Below are positions 21,030-31,386 of a stretch of DNA of 64,000 bases, piece after piece. Under the pieces are notes generated by a model. The model ran no database searches. It was not told the DNA's origin and was given only the letters and a program-made list of their open reading frames with translations. Made by a program: the position numbers and the translations under genes. The DNA is from Trichuris trichiura (Eukaryota; Nematoda; Enoplea; Trichinellida; Trichuridae), in contig JBAJFE010000048.1 in the NCBI GenBank assembly GCA_037903355.1, positions 248,001 through 312,000 of the forward strand, in the 5' to 3' direction. Position 1 is the first letter of the stretch, and every line of letters begins with the position of its first letter.

Positions 21030-21240
21030 GGGTCTTTATTATTAACGGCCCGGCGTAAGTTAGGCGGCAATATCAAAGGAGGTCAAGTGGTCTGCCGGCC
21101 ATCCTGTCCTGCCCTAGCCTAAGCCTAAGCCTGCACATTAGGTGTGATGGTCCAATGTTCCACTAATCCGCACTGTCGCTGCGCATTAACGTTGGAAGTT
21201 GCTGCCTCAGCTTCCGCCGGGTCGTTAATAATAAAGATCC
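21030..21240. mobile_element. short copy of the TTAGGC inverted-repeat family, 211 bp
   Basis: The ends gggtctttattattaacg (21030) and cgttaataataaagatcc (to 21240) are inverted repeats. The left subterminal part matches the 9201 and 32099 elements (ggcggcaatatcaaaggagg). It holds two gcctaa units (21117-21128), the C-strand form of TTAGGC. The internal region of the larger copies is deleted. Confidence 0.65.
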
Positions 21241-21449
21241 TTAATTATTACTATTACTAACGATACGTTCACCTCAAACTGTCTCATACTTATGAATTTA
21301 ACTTTCCAAAAGTACACAAAAACGTACTGACTGAGTATATGCTGACGCTTGCTTTTATCCTGTAGTGTTCGCACTAGACCATAGGTTCTTAAACTCTTTC
21401 ACTCCATCGCGCCCCATGGGAAATTTTTGCAATACCACTATTCGTTGGA

Positions 21450-21700
21450 AAATTTTGCAGAAAAAGACTTCTATTCCAGTCGTCCTCGATGGCCTCCTTG
21501 CCCTCCTTGAAACGCCTTATCCACTCATAAACAACTGATTTAGATGGTGCACTACTTCCGTAAACCTACTGCAAAGATTGAATAATCCTCCTCTGCAGCC
21601 AACCAAGCTTGGATGGAAACTTAATATTAGCTCTGACCTCAAAACGAAGACTTCCCATATCATGACAAAAACGATTACTTTAGGAGCAGCTTGTAGCATA
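21450..21700 (-). pseudogene. mariner-like transposase N-terminal fragment
   Basis: Minus-strand translation gives YGSSAPSKSVVYEWIRRF then KEGKEAIEDDW (about 21569-21480), the end of the mariner helix-turn-helix domain and start of the linker. Upstream on the same strand FVLRSELILSFHPSLVGCRG is diverged. The catalytic domain is absent. The other mariner remnant in the window is at 44.98-45.9 kb (+). Confidence 0.6.
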
Positions 21701-21840
21701 CTGGCTCAGCGTTGGATAAGACTACCTCTCTGTACAAGTCCGAAGATAACAGAGATAAGATTAAACATGTTTTGCCTATCGGTTGGCGTCCTGTTAGGCA
21801 CTGCACCGTCTTTCTGAGAACTTTCCAAACGTCCCTCATA

Positions 21841-22376
21841 TTTAGTCAAGAAAGAGTTCAGCGAACGACTGAGCTAACCACTCTTGCTCATGACCATAGT
21901 GAGTAACAAAACCAAAAAGGAATCTGCCTGTTCTGATGATTCCGCAGAATCAGAACACTTTTCAATCATCAGACATACTTTTGCTGAGGAAAACGGAAAG
22001 CGCGTAGACAAGGAAAACTTTGCTGTGAATGGAAATTCAAAATGTAAGCTTGTTAAGTCACAATAATAAGATTGGGCTCACAGGGAATGAAATCTTCGGA
22101 ACATGACTGATAATTTGCAAGCTATTTCAACCATTCATAGACCAATAGCGTTTTGCTTTACCAGTATTTTTGCAACGTGAACAGCAATGATAACATGTAA
22201 GGGTCTGCCGTTGCCTGCATAAACAGTCAGCACTCTAAGGCCGGTCTCTCTGATAGCCCTCCTGCGCTAGGGATAATTCTAGCTGAGTCCCTCTGTTGTG
22301 ACTTCTAACGCCCCTGCATGGGCATCCGATCGTCCCCTGGGAGCGATATCGTCCACTTTGAGAATCTATGCGCTAG
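21841..22376. repeat. dispersed hAT-like non-autonomous repeat, copy 2
   Basis: About 540 bp matches 37066-37600 almost end to end, starting atttagtcaagaaa and ending ttgaga-tctatg. The right 130 bp are also shared with 3050-3210. The end motif reversed is a hAT-like terminus. No transposase is encoded; small frames inside are not conserved between copies. Confidence 0.7.
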
Positions 22377-23030
22377 ACAAGCGATTCTCACGGTGGAGCA
22401 TGTGCCCCACCGGGGGGCGGGCGTTTGGAGTCCAAGGGGGCGACCAAATCGCCAAGGAAGACCTTGGGAGGAGGCCTTTTTAGCTGTGGTAGACACATAC
22501 CCCACCCGGGCAATCGTGCTGAAGTGTATAGGAACGTATGACTTGCGGGTCAGATATTGTGCCTCCTGCCTCAGAGGAAGCTGCATGCTGTTGCGCCCCG
22601 CAATTCTGATTGGCTAGAGGTGAGGACCGAAGGATAGTCGGCCGAGAGGTGAGAATGTAAGTGTTCGACACTATGCGGGAAACGCTTTCCCAATATAACT
22701 CTGTGCAGCACCTACATTATGAAGTACCAGCTATCTCTCGTCCTCCCTTCCAGCCAGTCAGCGCACTCGCAATTGACTAATCAGAACTAGGGACCTAAAC
22801 GCTCTGAAATTTTCACAGGGGGACGCTGGCGACTCTGACCTGCTTTATTATGTTGATCTGTATTTCTCAAGCGGAAGGCCGTTTGGGCCCCCTATTCTGA
22901 TTGGCCAACTTCGAGCGCACTGATTGGCTAAAATGGTTGCAACGCTAGAAGGTCAAATACAGCTACACAGATTTATTTCTGCAAACTGTTTCCTAAGAAT
23001 TCAACGAGAGCTGATTGGCTCGCCCAGATG
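22377..23030. other. 3' non-coding flank of the minus-strand hAT
   Basis: Contains a C/G-rich block (22395-22450) and a caagcgattctcac motif at 22377 that could be the hAT end, followed by gattggctaga-type short repeats (about 22612-23030). No coding segment recognised. Confidence 0.35.
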
Positions 23031-23038
23031 CGATCGAA

Positions 23039-25001
23039 CTAGTTGTTGATGTTGGGTTCGATCGAGTTAACTCGCAGACGCAGATCGCCGCGTCTGACTA
23101 CTTGCAGTCGACTGCGTTTCTTCGTCACTAGATCCGTAACGATACTAAATACGTGCTCGACTAGACTCGATGAGGAGAGACAAATCAGTAACATTTTTAC
23201 CACATCCCATACGCCGGGGTACAACTCCGGGACTTCTTTCTGCAGCCAGAACTGCTGATAACCCTAAAACAACCTGGCCTTTAGCTCTACGTTCAACTGC
23301 AATTCCAGCAGCTCTTCCTGCGGCGAGATCTCTTCGTCATCTAAATTTGTGAGAGGATTGATCATCCAGTTTGGGATTACCATAGACAAAACGTCCTGAA
23401 AACGACGTGTGAACTCGTCGTGCAGCGCTTGGAGATGCCTACAGTACAATTCCACATCCGCTTCAGAGATCCCACCTTCGTTTCCCACTTGGGCGAGACT
23501 TTGAAACTGGGACAACTCGCTTCTTGCAAAGTTGCGCTTGAAGGAAAGCAGCTTTAACATGAACGCAGAGATAACGGATTTAGTCTTAAGTAAGTTCGAG
23601 TCGTCCGCTTGGAGCTGCTTATTCATCTCATTAAACTTAAAATACAAGTCTGCTAAGTACGCGATGTCCGCTTTCCGATTATGCAGGTTCACGCTCAGCG
23701 AAGCGTCCTCCTGTTCAAAAAATTGAAGAACGGATTCGTACAGGACAAAAACCTTCGACAGGCAGGCACCATTTGATAGCTATATCACTTCTGTGTGCAG
23801 AAGTAGACGATTGAAGTCCTCGTAATTTTCATCACATAGTCGTCAAAAAAATCTGTAACTGAGTGGATTACTTTTCATTTTGTTTACCGTTGACGACATA
23901 CCGAACGAATTCATTTCAAACGTGGGCACAAACGACGGGCTGTAAGATGCTGCCGATGCAACACAATGGATGCACAGCACGTTGGGAACCACGATTTTTA
24001 GATACGAAATGAATCCCCGCTGACAGCCGGGCATGGCTGGTGCACCATCTGTTGCCACGGCTGCCATGTTCTGAAGGGGAGTTGCTTTTTCCATAGAGAA
24101 TTCCTCCACTACTTGAAAAATAGACTCACCCCTTCTATCTGTACTCAATTCTTTCAAAAACAATAATTCTTCTACAAACAGTTCTTCTTCTTGAAAACGG
24201 AGTGTTTTGTAACGGGCTGTGTTTTCATGGTTGTAAGGTCTTCTACGGCTTTTCCTGTTTTTTCGTTGTGCTGTTATCTGTAATTAAACTAAAACACTGC
24301 TCTGCCAACGGATCCGTTGGTAGAGCAGTTGTTTTAGTTTAATTACAGATAACAGCACAACGAAAAAACGGGAAAAGCCGTAGAAGACCTTACAACCAAC
24401 AGTTCTTCTTCTATAAATCGGACGTAGGCCAGTATGAGCGATTCATTTCCAGGCAATGTGGATTCATCCAACTGAAACGAGAATCCTCTCTCTCTGAGCA
24501 TGCACCAGAGCATTTCTTCAGTGTTCTCAGTCATTGCATCGATTCGTCTCTGAACAGTATCATTGCTCATTGGTGTTTTCCTGGTAACATCATGTGCGTT
24601 TTGTTGAAGCACGGTTTCCAGAACTTCAGCTATGGCGGGCATTATCAACTTCTAGCCGATCGTATGAGGTTTACCCGCTTTCGTAATTAACAATGAAATT
24701 CTATATGACGCTGCAAGTCCGTCACGATCTGCGTTTGAAAGAAAGGGTATCATACTGTTCGGTGTTCTTTTCTTCATTACGTTCTCCCTCAGAGCCCGGT
24801 AGTGGGACACGTTTTTGTTACTCATGTTCGGGTGCCGTCTCTTTAAATGGCGTTTCATCCCGGACGACTTCATAGTTTCACTTGAGAAAACTCTTCCACA
24901 CAACAACATATTAGTAGTTGTTCTGTACCAGGCGTAACAGCGAAACCAAAGCGCAGATATTCGCTACTATATTGCCTACATTTCTTGCTCGGCTGAGCCA
25001 T
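23039..25001 (-). pseudogene. hAT transposase, ZBED5/SCAND3-like, interrupted
   Basis: It reads leftward from MAQPSKKCRQYSSEYLRFG at 25001. The BED-type finger segment follows after a frameshift (MLLCGRVF and MKRHLKRRHPN, 24909-24830). Next come KAGKPHTIG, VQRRIDAMTENTEEML and FQLDESTLPGNE to about 24400. A 206-bp palindrome then interrupts it (24192-24397). It resumes with RRGESIFQVVEEF, VATDGAPAMPGCQRGF and VLCIHCVA (24163-23970). After another break IAYLADLYFKFNE (23660) leads to the C-terminal dimerisation motif SSSLVEHVFSIVTDLVTKKR (about 23175-23115). Several frameshifts. A close relative of the plus-strand copy at 15.5 kb, with better-preserved finger and C terminus. Confidence 0.85.
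24192..24397. mobile_element. 206-bp near-perfect palindrome, 15-bp target duplication, inside hAT
   Basis: Direct repeats aacagttcttcttct flank it (24177-24191 and 24398-24412). Arms 24228-24307 and 24320-24398 are almost identical when inverted (ggttgtaaggtcttctacgg...), meeting near ggatccgttgg. The outer left end (aaaacggagtgttttgtaac) corresponds to the tail found at the ends of hammerhead elements. It holds the gctct(g/a)ccaacgg motif of foldback family 2 but no hammerhead core. It breaks the hAT transposase frame. Confidence 0.85.
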
Positions 25002-25549
25002 GACTGAGCCTCTGCAAAGTCGCTTCTCGAAACCAACTAGACAAGTATATCACAGACTTACAGCGACGACGTTCGATGCACAATATAGCTTACTGAATTT
25101 GCGCTGGCGAAACTGGAGAGAACGTAGCAGAAAAGCAACCGTATAGGCAGGGTTTCCAGAAAATGTGTAAGCAGCACACACAATTCCCTGCCGCTAACGC
25201 GTGTGCTTGCATTATAGCTGCGTGGACAATAGACGCGAAGAAAAAAAGGGAAGAAAAAGGGAGCTGACTTTTTACAGAGCTAGGGCAAAAAATGGTATTC
25301 TTTGCAAAATTCTAAAGCAGAGTCATTGCTACGCCAGCACGCGCTAATCGCTGGTTGAACCGTAAAGCAGGTGCAAATATATCGCAAAAACTATGGCGCA
25401 GTCTGAAAACGCGGGCAACTATTCTCTGATGCGCAATCTACATCACAATGTTCAAAGATTAAGGCACAGTCACAAAGGAACATTAATACTTAACCGAAAC
25501 AGTAAACAAACGTAATTGCTGGGAATACTGAATGGTGCCAAGCAAATTG
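25002..25549. other. stretch without a recognised gene
   Basis: 5' flank of the minus-strand hAT. The opposite hAT terminus was not located by eye. No open frame of interest. Confidence 0.35.
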
Positions 25550-25614
25550 CATACGACAATAAACCCAGCGTACACGGTAATTAACCCCGTTCTTCAAGAA
25601 GAACTTTTATTACT

Positions 25615-25656
25615 AACCAGAGCTTTCAGGCATTGTCTCTGCCTGTCTTCAGTGGA
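25615..25656 (-). ncRNA. hammerhead ribozyme, intact core
   Basis: Minus strand: CCA, CTGAAGA, stem II AGGC/GCCT with a long loop, GAAA, AGCT, C, TGG. Stem I CCA/TGG pairs and differs from the CCG/CGG of other copies, a compensatory change. It is sense relative to PLE-A and lies 3' of its endonuclease. Confidence 0.75.
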
Positions 25657-25982
25657 TAAAAAACGAGTCCACCACCTAGGTTTGTCGACTATTCAGCAAG
25701 CACTCCCACTCAGCCGACCTGGGCAGAGGTAACACTGGTTGGGTCCTACCGTGGACTACGCTGATGTTCGCCTACAGCCGTAGTCAGCCGTGCAAGAGCA
25801 TAAGCGTCACTGCCGACCGTCACGGGCGGCGACAAACGAACAATAACAGCGGTGGGGTGTCTTTGCGTAACCCGTCACCTTCGCCGGTTTAAAGTGACTA
25901 GGATTTAAATTTTTTTCCTTAATCTTGGTAGTGGTAGTGCTTGCTGAATAGTCGATCAACCTGCGTGGTGGGCTCGCTTTTT

Positions 25983-26025
25983 ATCCACTGAAGACGGGAA
26001 AAGACGATGCCCGAAAGCTCTGGTT
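25983..26025 (+). ncRNA. hammerhead ribozyme, intact core
   Basis: Plus strand: CCA, CTGAAGA, stem II GGG/CCC with a 12-nt loop, GAAA, AGCT, C, TGG. Inverted partner of 25615-25656, antisense to the PLE-A frame. Confidence 0.75.
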
Positions 26026-26887
26026 ATTAATAAAAGTTTTTTTAAAGAACGGGGCTCATTACCGTGTACGCTGGATTTGAAAAAACAGAGAAACCTCGTA
26101 AGAAGAAAGAAAAATGAACAAAGAATAAACCAGTCACAATGACAACAACAAAACATTTTACATCCGCACCGTAGTAGAAAATGCGAAATATCTAAACAGG
26201 AAAAAGTAGGAATGCAAGGATGATAGGTCGATCTTGAAACTTACGTTTTCGACTCTGTACACGAAAGCAGCGAATCTAAAGAAACTGTCACATGGTACAC
26301 TATACAGAGAAACAAGTTTTAAAACTACAACCGTGTAAACATTTTTATTTGCGTTCTCGTAACTTGTGAGCTTTTTCATATGTTCATTGAACCTATGTCC
26401 TAGGGTCTTGCCCGTTTCCCCAATGTAGATTCCTGAGCAAGCACATTCAGCCGCGAAGGTTAATCCGGTCTATTTGTTTGCATGGATTTTTGTTTTGTCA
26501 TTACGAAGAATTGACCTGAGATTGGGGAAACTCTTGAAAAAACCCATACGCCTGATTGCCTGCCCAGCCGGACGGTCTTTTCTTTTGATCACACCCCATA
26601 AGGGACAACTAAACACGGATTGTGCGAAGCACTCGTTTTGGGCAAGACGCGGTTGTTGAATTTGTACTGGAATACGTGGTCAATTAAGGATTTTTGGTAT
26701 TTGTTTTTGTAGAATATCTTTCTAATGTAGTTAAGTTCTGACTGAAGATATTCAAGGTTGCACAAATTAAGTGCTCTGTCAATCATTCAGGAGAGAATTC
26801 CAATTCCATGCATTATCAAACCTGAGTGGTGTGAGGAAAATTTGAGATATTTGTCTCTGTGTGTTGGTTTGGTGTTTTATTTTGGAA

Positions 26888-27353
26888 TAACGCACCCGTT
26901 ACAAAGGAGGAGAAGAGAGAAAAGGAGAATAATTTTCAACATGTGTGCGGGCACGAAGAACAAAGAGGGCAGCGAGTGGTCGAGAAGAAAGAAGGTCAAG
27001 ATCTGGATAGAAGGAAGTTTAAAACCTGTCTGTTTTAAAACAGACGGGTATATCGTTTGTATGCTCGTTGTTCCTCATTGTTAGTGCTGCCGCCGTCGTG
27101 GAAGGTCGGTTGGGTGCTCGCCGCAAAGTCTGACTGACTAGGTGGGACCAACGCCTGACGGGTCAAGGACCGACCCGACGGCTGAGGTTCCTGCCACGGT
27201 CGGTCGGACGGAGCGGCTTGCTAACATAATGACCGACCCGATGGCGGCGCACTTAGCGCTGATGACGGGCCCCGGTGTGGCCCGAAAGCTACGCGATTAT
27301 ACGTTTGAGAAATAAACGTTTTAACTAACGAACGGGTAGAAAAGCCGCAAAGA
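26888..27353 (+). mobile_element. 466-bp single-hammerhead element inserted in PLE-A
   Basis: The 13-bp direct repeats ttttattttggaa (26875-26887 and 27354-27366) flank it, and removing it restores PLE-A collinearity. It has one intact hammerhead (27254-27296) and the usual downstream tail (acgttttaactaacgaacggg). It is not palindromic. Positions 27080-27260 are unusually GC-rich with repeated gaccgacccga-like motifs, unlike the surrounding AT-rich DNA. No coding capacity recognised. Confidence 0.75.
27254..27296 (+). ncRNA. hammerhead ribozyme, intact core with CUGAUGA
   Basis: GCG, CTGATGA, stem II GGGCC/GGCCC, GAAA, AGCT, A, CGC. Stem I GCG/CGC pairs in a sequence that differs from the other copies. 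One of the two best matches to the textbook hammerhead consensus in the window. Confidence 0.85.
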
Positions 27354-28917
27354 TTTTATTTTGGAACTCTGGTTTTAAGCCCTTTGTTTGTGCGGATAAT
27401 TAAAGCGTCTAGAAAGGGAAGGGTTTTGTTTTCTTCTTTTTCCATTGCGAAGACAATTTGGTTTGGGCGGATGTTGTTAAGGAAGTGTAGAAATTGTTCT
27501 TTTTTTCCAGCTTTTATAATTACGGTGTCATCGACATACCTTTTGAAAAGTCGTAGAGCAATTTGTCTATCTGCCTTTTCTACCATTTGTCTTTCAAAAC
27601 TTTCCATGAAAATTTCTGCTGAGACAGGAAATAATGAGCTGCCCATAGGGACTCTGCTAGACTAATCGTAGAACTTGTTATCAAAAATGAAATGATTGCC
27701 TTCTTGCGTGCAAAAAGAAAGCAGCTTGACAATGTGAAAGAGATTTAATTTAGTTTTGCTGGGCAGATTAAAGCATTGAGGAGATTGTGTAAGATGTCAA
27801 GCGTATCTGATACTGGGATGCTGGGGAATAATTCTTTCACGTCGTAACAGACTAAAGTTTCGTCTTGTTCCAAGTGGTAGTATCGTATTTCTTTGTTAAA
27901 AGTTTTGCTATTTTTGACAAATTACGGTTCTTTACCAATTAGAGGTTTGATGATGTTTTTTAAATATCGACTGAGTTCACTTGTGGTACTGTTAATTGTA
28001 GAGACTATTGGTCTTCGTAGGACACCTGGTTTTTGTACTTTTGGAAAACCATAAAGCTAAGGGGGTCTGGAGTTCGATGTGAACTTAAGATGTGTTGCCA
28101 GTTTGGTGATTTCTGGTTCCTTGGTCTCTGTGGCGTATGCGATGAGATGAGATGAAAGATTTTTTCAGGAAGCCTCTGTAGGGTCAGTGGGCCAACGTGT
28201 ATAATTGCTGGTGTTTAAGATCCGAAGAAGCCGTCGTCTTTTCAGTGTAGGTGGTTCTTCTGTCAAGTAGAGCAATCCTATTCCCTTTATCTGCTATAGT
28301 TATAATTCTGTTAGGCTACTTTCTAAGTTGATTTGAGCAATTTATCACGTATCGGCTTAAGTTCGTAGTAGTATTGAAGTGATGACCTAGGATTAATGTA
28401 GACAAAATACTCTTGATCTGTGTGGCCTTCTGTGGGTCAAAAGAAGATAAGCTGCCTTCATCTGAGGCCATGATGTCAAGAAAGGGTGTTTCCTTAGGAA
28501 ATGGCATGAAGTTCAGTCCTTTTTTAGTATAGTCCTTCACTTAAATGAGAGGAGCTAAGATTTATTACCGCTGTATTTAGCTCTGACTCAGTGGTTCTTT
28601 GTGGGATATTTCTGTAGGATTTTGTACATGTCATCGGAAATCTGACCTGAAGGCTATCAGATTTCTTTTTCAGTACCTGTTTTTGCGATTTGCAAACTGT
28701 TCTTGTGGCAAAGTCCACCTGTCTGACCAAGGCTTTGTAAAATGTTTGCGCGCGTTGTGCCTCCACCGAAGACAGCTTCTAAGGCAGTTGCTCCAAAGCT
28801 GATCCAGCCGTGTTTATGCAGCCTCGACAGGTCAAGTTTCGACCTAGCAAACACGCACATGGCTTGAAAAGGTGGAGGAGCCGCTCCTAAAAAAACCCAG
28901 TTGGAGGGCAACTCCTG

Positions 28918-28960
28918 CGTGCGCTGACGACGGCTCAAGAACGAGCCGAAAGCTTCGCCA
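28918..28960 (+). ncRNA. hammerhead ribozyme, intact core, at the 5' end of PLE-A
   Basis: GCG, CTGACGA, stem II GGCTC/GAGCC with a 6-nt loop, GAAA, AGCT, T, CGC. It overlaps the beginning of the minus-strand PLE frame and is antisense to it. With the minus-strand copy at 25615 it gives PLE-A outward-facing hammerheads at both ends. Confidence 0.75.
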
Positions 28961-29059
28961 AACTGTTGTTTAGTTTTTTATGCCTTTAACGAGAGTAAAA
29001 AGTTTCTCGCTTATTTGACTCGTTCTGTTGACAGAAACGAACGGGAAAAATCCATGTAC

Positions 29060-30015
29060 ATCTTTTGTTGTATGGAACGATTAAGGCTAAAACTTAAAAA
29101 ATTAAGTGATCTTACCACGGACGAAACTCCAGCTGTAATTGACTCACAAAAAAGGCTTAGTTGCGTTTATTAAGAAGGAACTGAATCATCTTAGTCTTGA
29201 CCCGAACGATTTGTTTGTATGCCATTGTATCATACATCAACAGAGTCTCTGCGCACGGTCGCTGCGGTTTAACAATGTCATGCCGATAGTCGTGCCATGC
29301 GTAAACTGTTTGAAGAGCAGGTCTGTTTAAAGACTTTTTGAATGAACCATCCGTCGAATATGATGATCTCGTTTATCATTGCGAAGTTCGCTGGCTGAGT
29401 CGCGGGAACATGCCAATGAGGTTTTACCAACTGCGGGATAAAGTTAAGCAGTTCATGGAGGCCAAAAGCAAACCTGTCAGAGAACTAAGTGACAGAAAGT
29501 GGCTGTGTGACCTGGCTTTCATGGTAGATATTGTCAAGTACCTGTCATAACTGAATATCAACCTGCAGGGTTCGAACCAGCTTCTCAGCTCACTGGTTTC
29601 AAGCGTGAAATCATTTGAAGCTAAATTAAGGCCGTGAAAACTGCAACTTGAAAAGGGCAACACGATACATTTCCCTACACTCCAAGGACAGCAGCCTTCT
29701 ACGATATTAGAGTATGCCGGTGAACATGCAAAACTACTTGAGGCGTTTAACGAAAGATTCAACGATGTGAAAAGTAGACAGATGCAACTGAATATCTTCG
29801 CTATTCCATTCAATATAGAACCTGCTGATGTACCGATGAACTGCAGCACGAGATCATTCAGCTGCAAAACGATGATGAACTCAAAGCTAGGTACAACAAC
29901 TTCCCGCTGCTTGAGTTGTACGAGCGTTGCATAAACAACGAAGAATTCCTTGCTTTGAGGAGACGCTTTGAAATACGCATCCGTGTTCTGAAAAACTTAC
30001 TGCTGTGAGTAGTTC
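29060..30015 (+). pseudogene. hAT transposase remnant, GTF2IRD2-like
   Basis: The translation follows the GTF2IRD2-type hAT order: DLTTDETPAVIDSQK (about 29110), frameshift, GLVAFIKKELNHL, VCHCIIHQQSLCARSL (29220-29265), EYDDLVYHCEVRWLSRGNM (29356-29412), ELSDRKWLCDLAFMVDI (29485-29535), then, after a stop, LQGSNQLLSSLVSS and FPTLQGQQPS. The N-terminal finger region is missing, and a hammerhead tail directly precedes it. Multiple stops. A hAT subgroup distinct from the two ZBED5-like copies. Confidence 0.8.
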
Positions 30016-31032
30016 TTTCCAAAACTTACAATCGCAAAAAGCTGTCTGCACTCCAGACTCCTGGACTCAAATCTGGTGAACCAGCTGCCAATAGCAACGT
30101 CATCAGGAGGAGCTAGCATCGCAAGTCTCACTGGGGAAAACCAGTTCCAAGCGTACCATTAGGGGTGATTTAAATGACCATATGTGCCAAGAAAGCAGGC
30201 TATGTTTTTCGGTTGAGTATTCTGTACGGCTCGCGGATGGTTTTATAAACGTCCAAACGGCCCACAGCAGTAAAAAGATTTCTCATCCCTGCCTTATTTG
30301 AAGTAACGTTGCAAGGATTATCTTTGATTTGACAAATAAAGGTGGGGTGGTCTACGAATTCGAATGCGACGATTCGGCTTCCTACATCAGCAAAACCGGT
30401 TTCTCTCTCATCTGCTCCCCTTACGAAGCGTTTCTTCGTTGCCAGGTTTGAATTCCATGATGAAGTAGTACGTAGCACTGGGAGAAAAGCAGAAATGGAA
30501 TTTGACAGGGTTATGGAACATTGCCTGAAATCAGTTGTAGTTGATAAACACTCTGTCGAATGTTCCCAACGACTCAGTGCACGAATCCCATGTTGCGAAG
30601 AACGAAAAATCAAAGAAGCATCATTTATGCATCACAATAACAATGTAAATTGCGACCAAAGAACTAATGTGGCCCACGTCTGGTGAGCTGATGCCAAAGC
30701 TGCTCACTAAGCAAAGGACATAGGACATAAATTTCTTCGAAAAATGGAAAAAGAAGCACAAAATGGATTAGGTGCGTACCAAATCACGCATAACTTGAAT
30801 ATGGAAGAGCAGAAAATCAAGAGGTTGTGCAACATAATCATCGCGTTGTCCTCTTCTCTCGAGATGAACAAACATGAAGGTTAACAAGCAGACGAACAAA
30901 ACACTAAAAACAAATAGAAATACAGCAGCACAAGATGGGACACCTTTAAAAAGAAGAGAACCTGAAAGACTGAACCTACTTTAAATCACGACGTATTAAC
31001 ACCAAACTTGACAATATCTCCTTCTTCCCGAC
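30016..31032. other. stretch without a recognised gene
   Basis: Overlapping open frames of 137 codons (-, 30200-30613) and 114 codons (+, 30342-30686) have no domain I recognise; one is presumably a shadow of the other. The rest to 31032 is AT-rich with no feature. Confidence 0.35.
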
Positions 31033-31073
31033 CCACGCTGACGAAAGGATTTGTGCGTCCTGAAAGTTCCGTT
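31033..31073 (+). ncRNA. possible hammerhead-like motif upstream of a host gene
   Basis: Plus strand: CTGACGA, stem II AGGA/TCCT with a 9-nt loop, GAAA, then AGTTCC as in the PLE-B copy at 33573. The stem III U position is ambiguous and stem I pairing is weak. No other part of a PLE was recognised nearby. It lies about 310 bp before the start codon of the membrane-protein gene, on the same strand. Confidence 0.4.
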
Positions 31074-31378
31074 TATTCTTTCCTTTTCTTCTCAGATCTC
31101 TTTCCAAAGTACAGGTATACGAAATTCGGTCAGGGTTTGCAGAGTCGCGTTCAATGAACCAATGCTTAAGCTAAGGCAAGAGGATTTTAAATGAAGGGTA
31201 TGGTATGCTAGTATGCTTTAAAATTTAATTACAAACACCATTGTAAGCTAGAAGAACTTCTGGGTTACTAGAAGCTAGAGATACAACTGCAATTAAGGAT
31301 ACATTGAACGCTTTTTTAAATATAGCGTCAGACAACATACTGAAACTGCTCAAAGGATATTAATTGCTCTTTGCACTG

Positions 31379-31381
31379 CAG
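31379..31381 (+). promoter_or_regulatory. splice acceptor just upstream of the start codon
   Basis: ctctttgcactgcag ends at 31381, five bases before ATG at 31387. This spacing fits either a cis-spliced 5' UTR intron or spliced-leader trans-splicing, common in nematodes. It decides the ATG at 31387 as the start. Confidence 0.5.
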
Positions 31382-31386
31382 TCGAA

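Larger units (their letters stand above)
25550..26090. repeat. inverted repeat with divergent hammerheads at the 3' end of PLE-A
   Basis: The left arm (25550-25710) and right arm (25935-26090) are inverted copies: ccagcgtacacggtaat, ccccgttctt, aacttttatta, then the hammerhead, then gtgcttgctgaatagtcga. The roughly 220-bp spacer is unrelated. It lies directly beyond the GIY-YIG end of the PLE. No clear target duplication was found. Confidence 0.75.
26355..28938 (-). pseudogene. Penelope-like element A: RT plus GIY-YIG, interrupted
   Basis: It reads leftward. The N-terminal region (28938-28316) has KEIRYYHLEQD-like and SDEGSLSSFDPQKA segments. RT motifs follow: YGFPKVQKPGVLRRPIVS (about 28055-28000), ETLVCYDVKELFPSIPVSDT (about 27865-27805), then GSSLFPVSAEIFMESFE and the catalytic RYVDDTVI box (about 27650-27520), and FLDALIIR (27395). 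A 466-bp insert (26888-27353) breaks it before KFSSHHSGLI. After MIDRALNLCNLEYLQSEL comes the GIY-YIG nuclease: ECACSGIYIGETGKTLGHRF (26450-26395). PLEs are retroelements whose RT is related to telomerase. In-frame stops show it is dead. Confidence 0.85.

Noticed and set aside
25150..25450. Missing right terminus of the minus-strand hAT
   Set aside because: Candidates such as cgctaatcgctgg near 25345 do not pair with the left motif caagcgattctcac; no border claimed.
29560..29590. ggttcgaacc as a tRNA T-loop
   Set aside because: It lies in the hAT coding remnant and no acceptor or anticodon arms can be folded around it.
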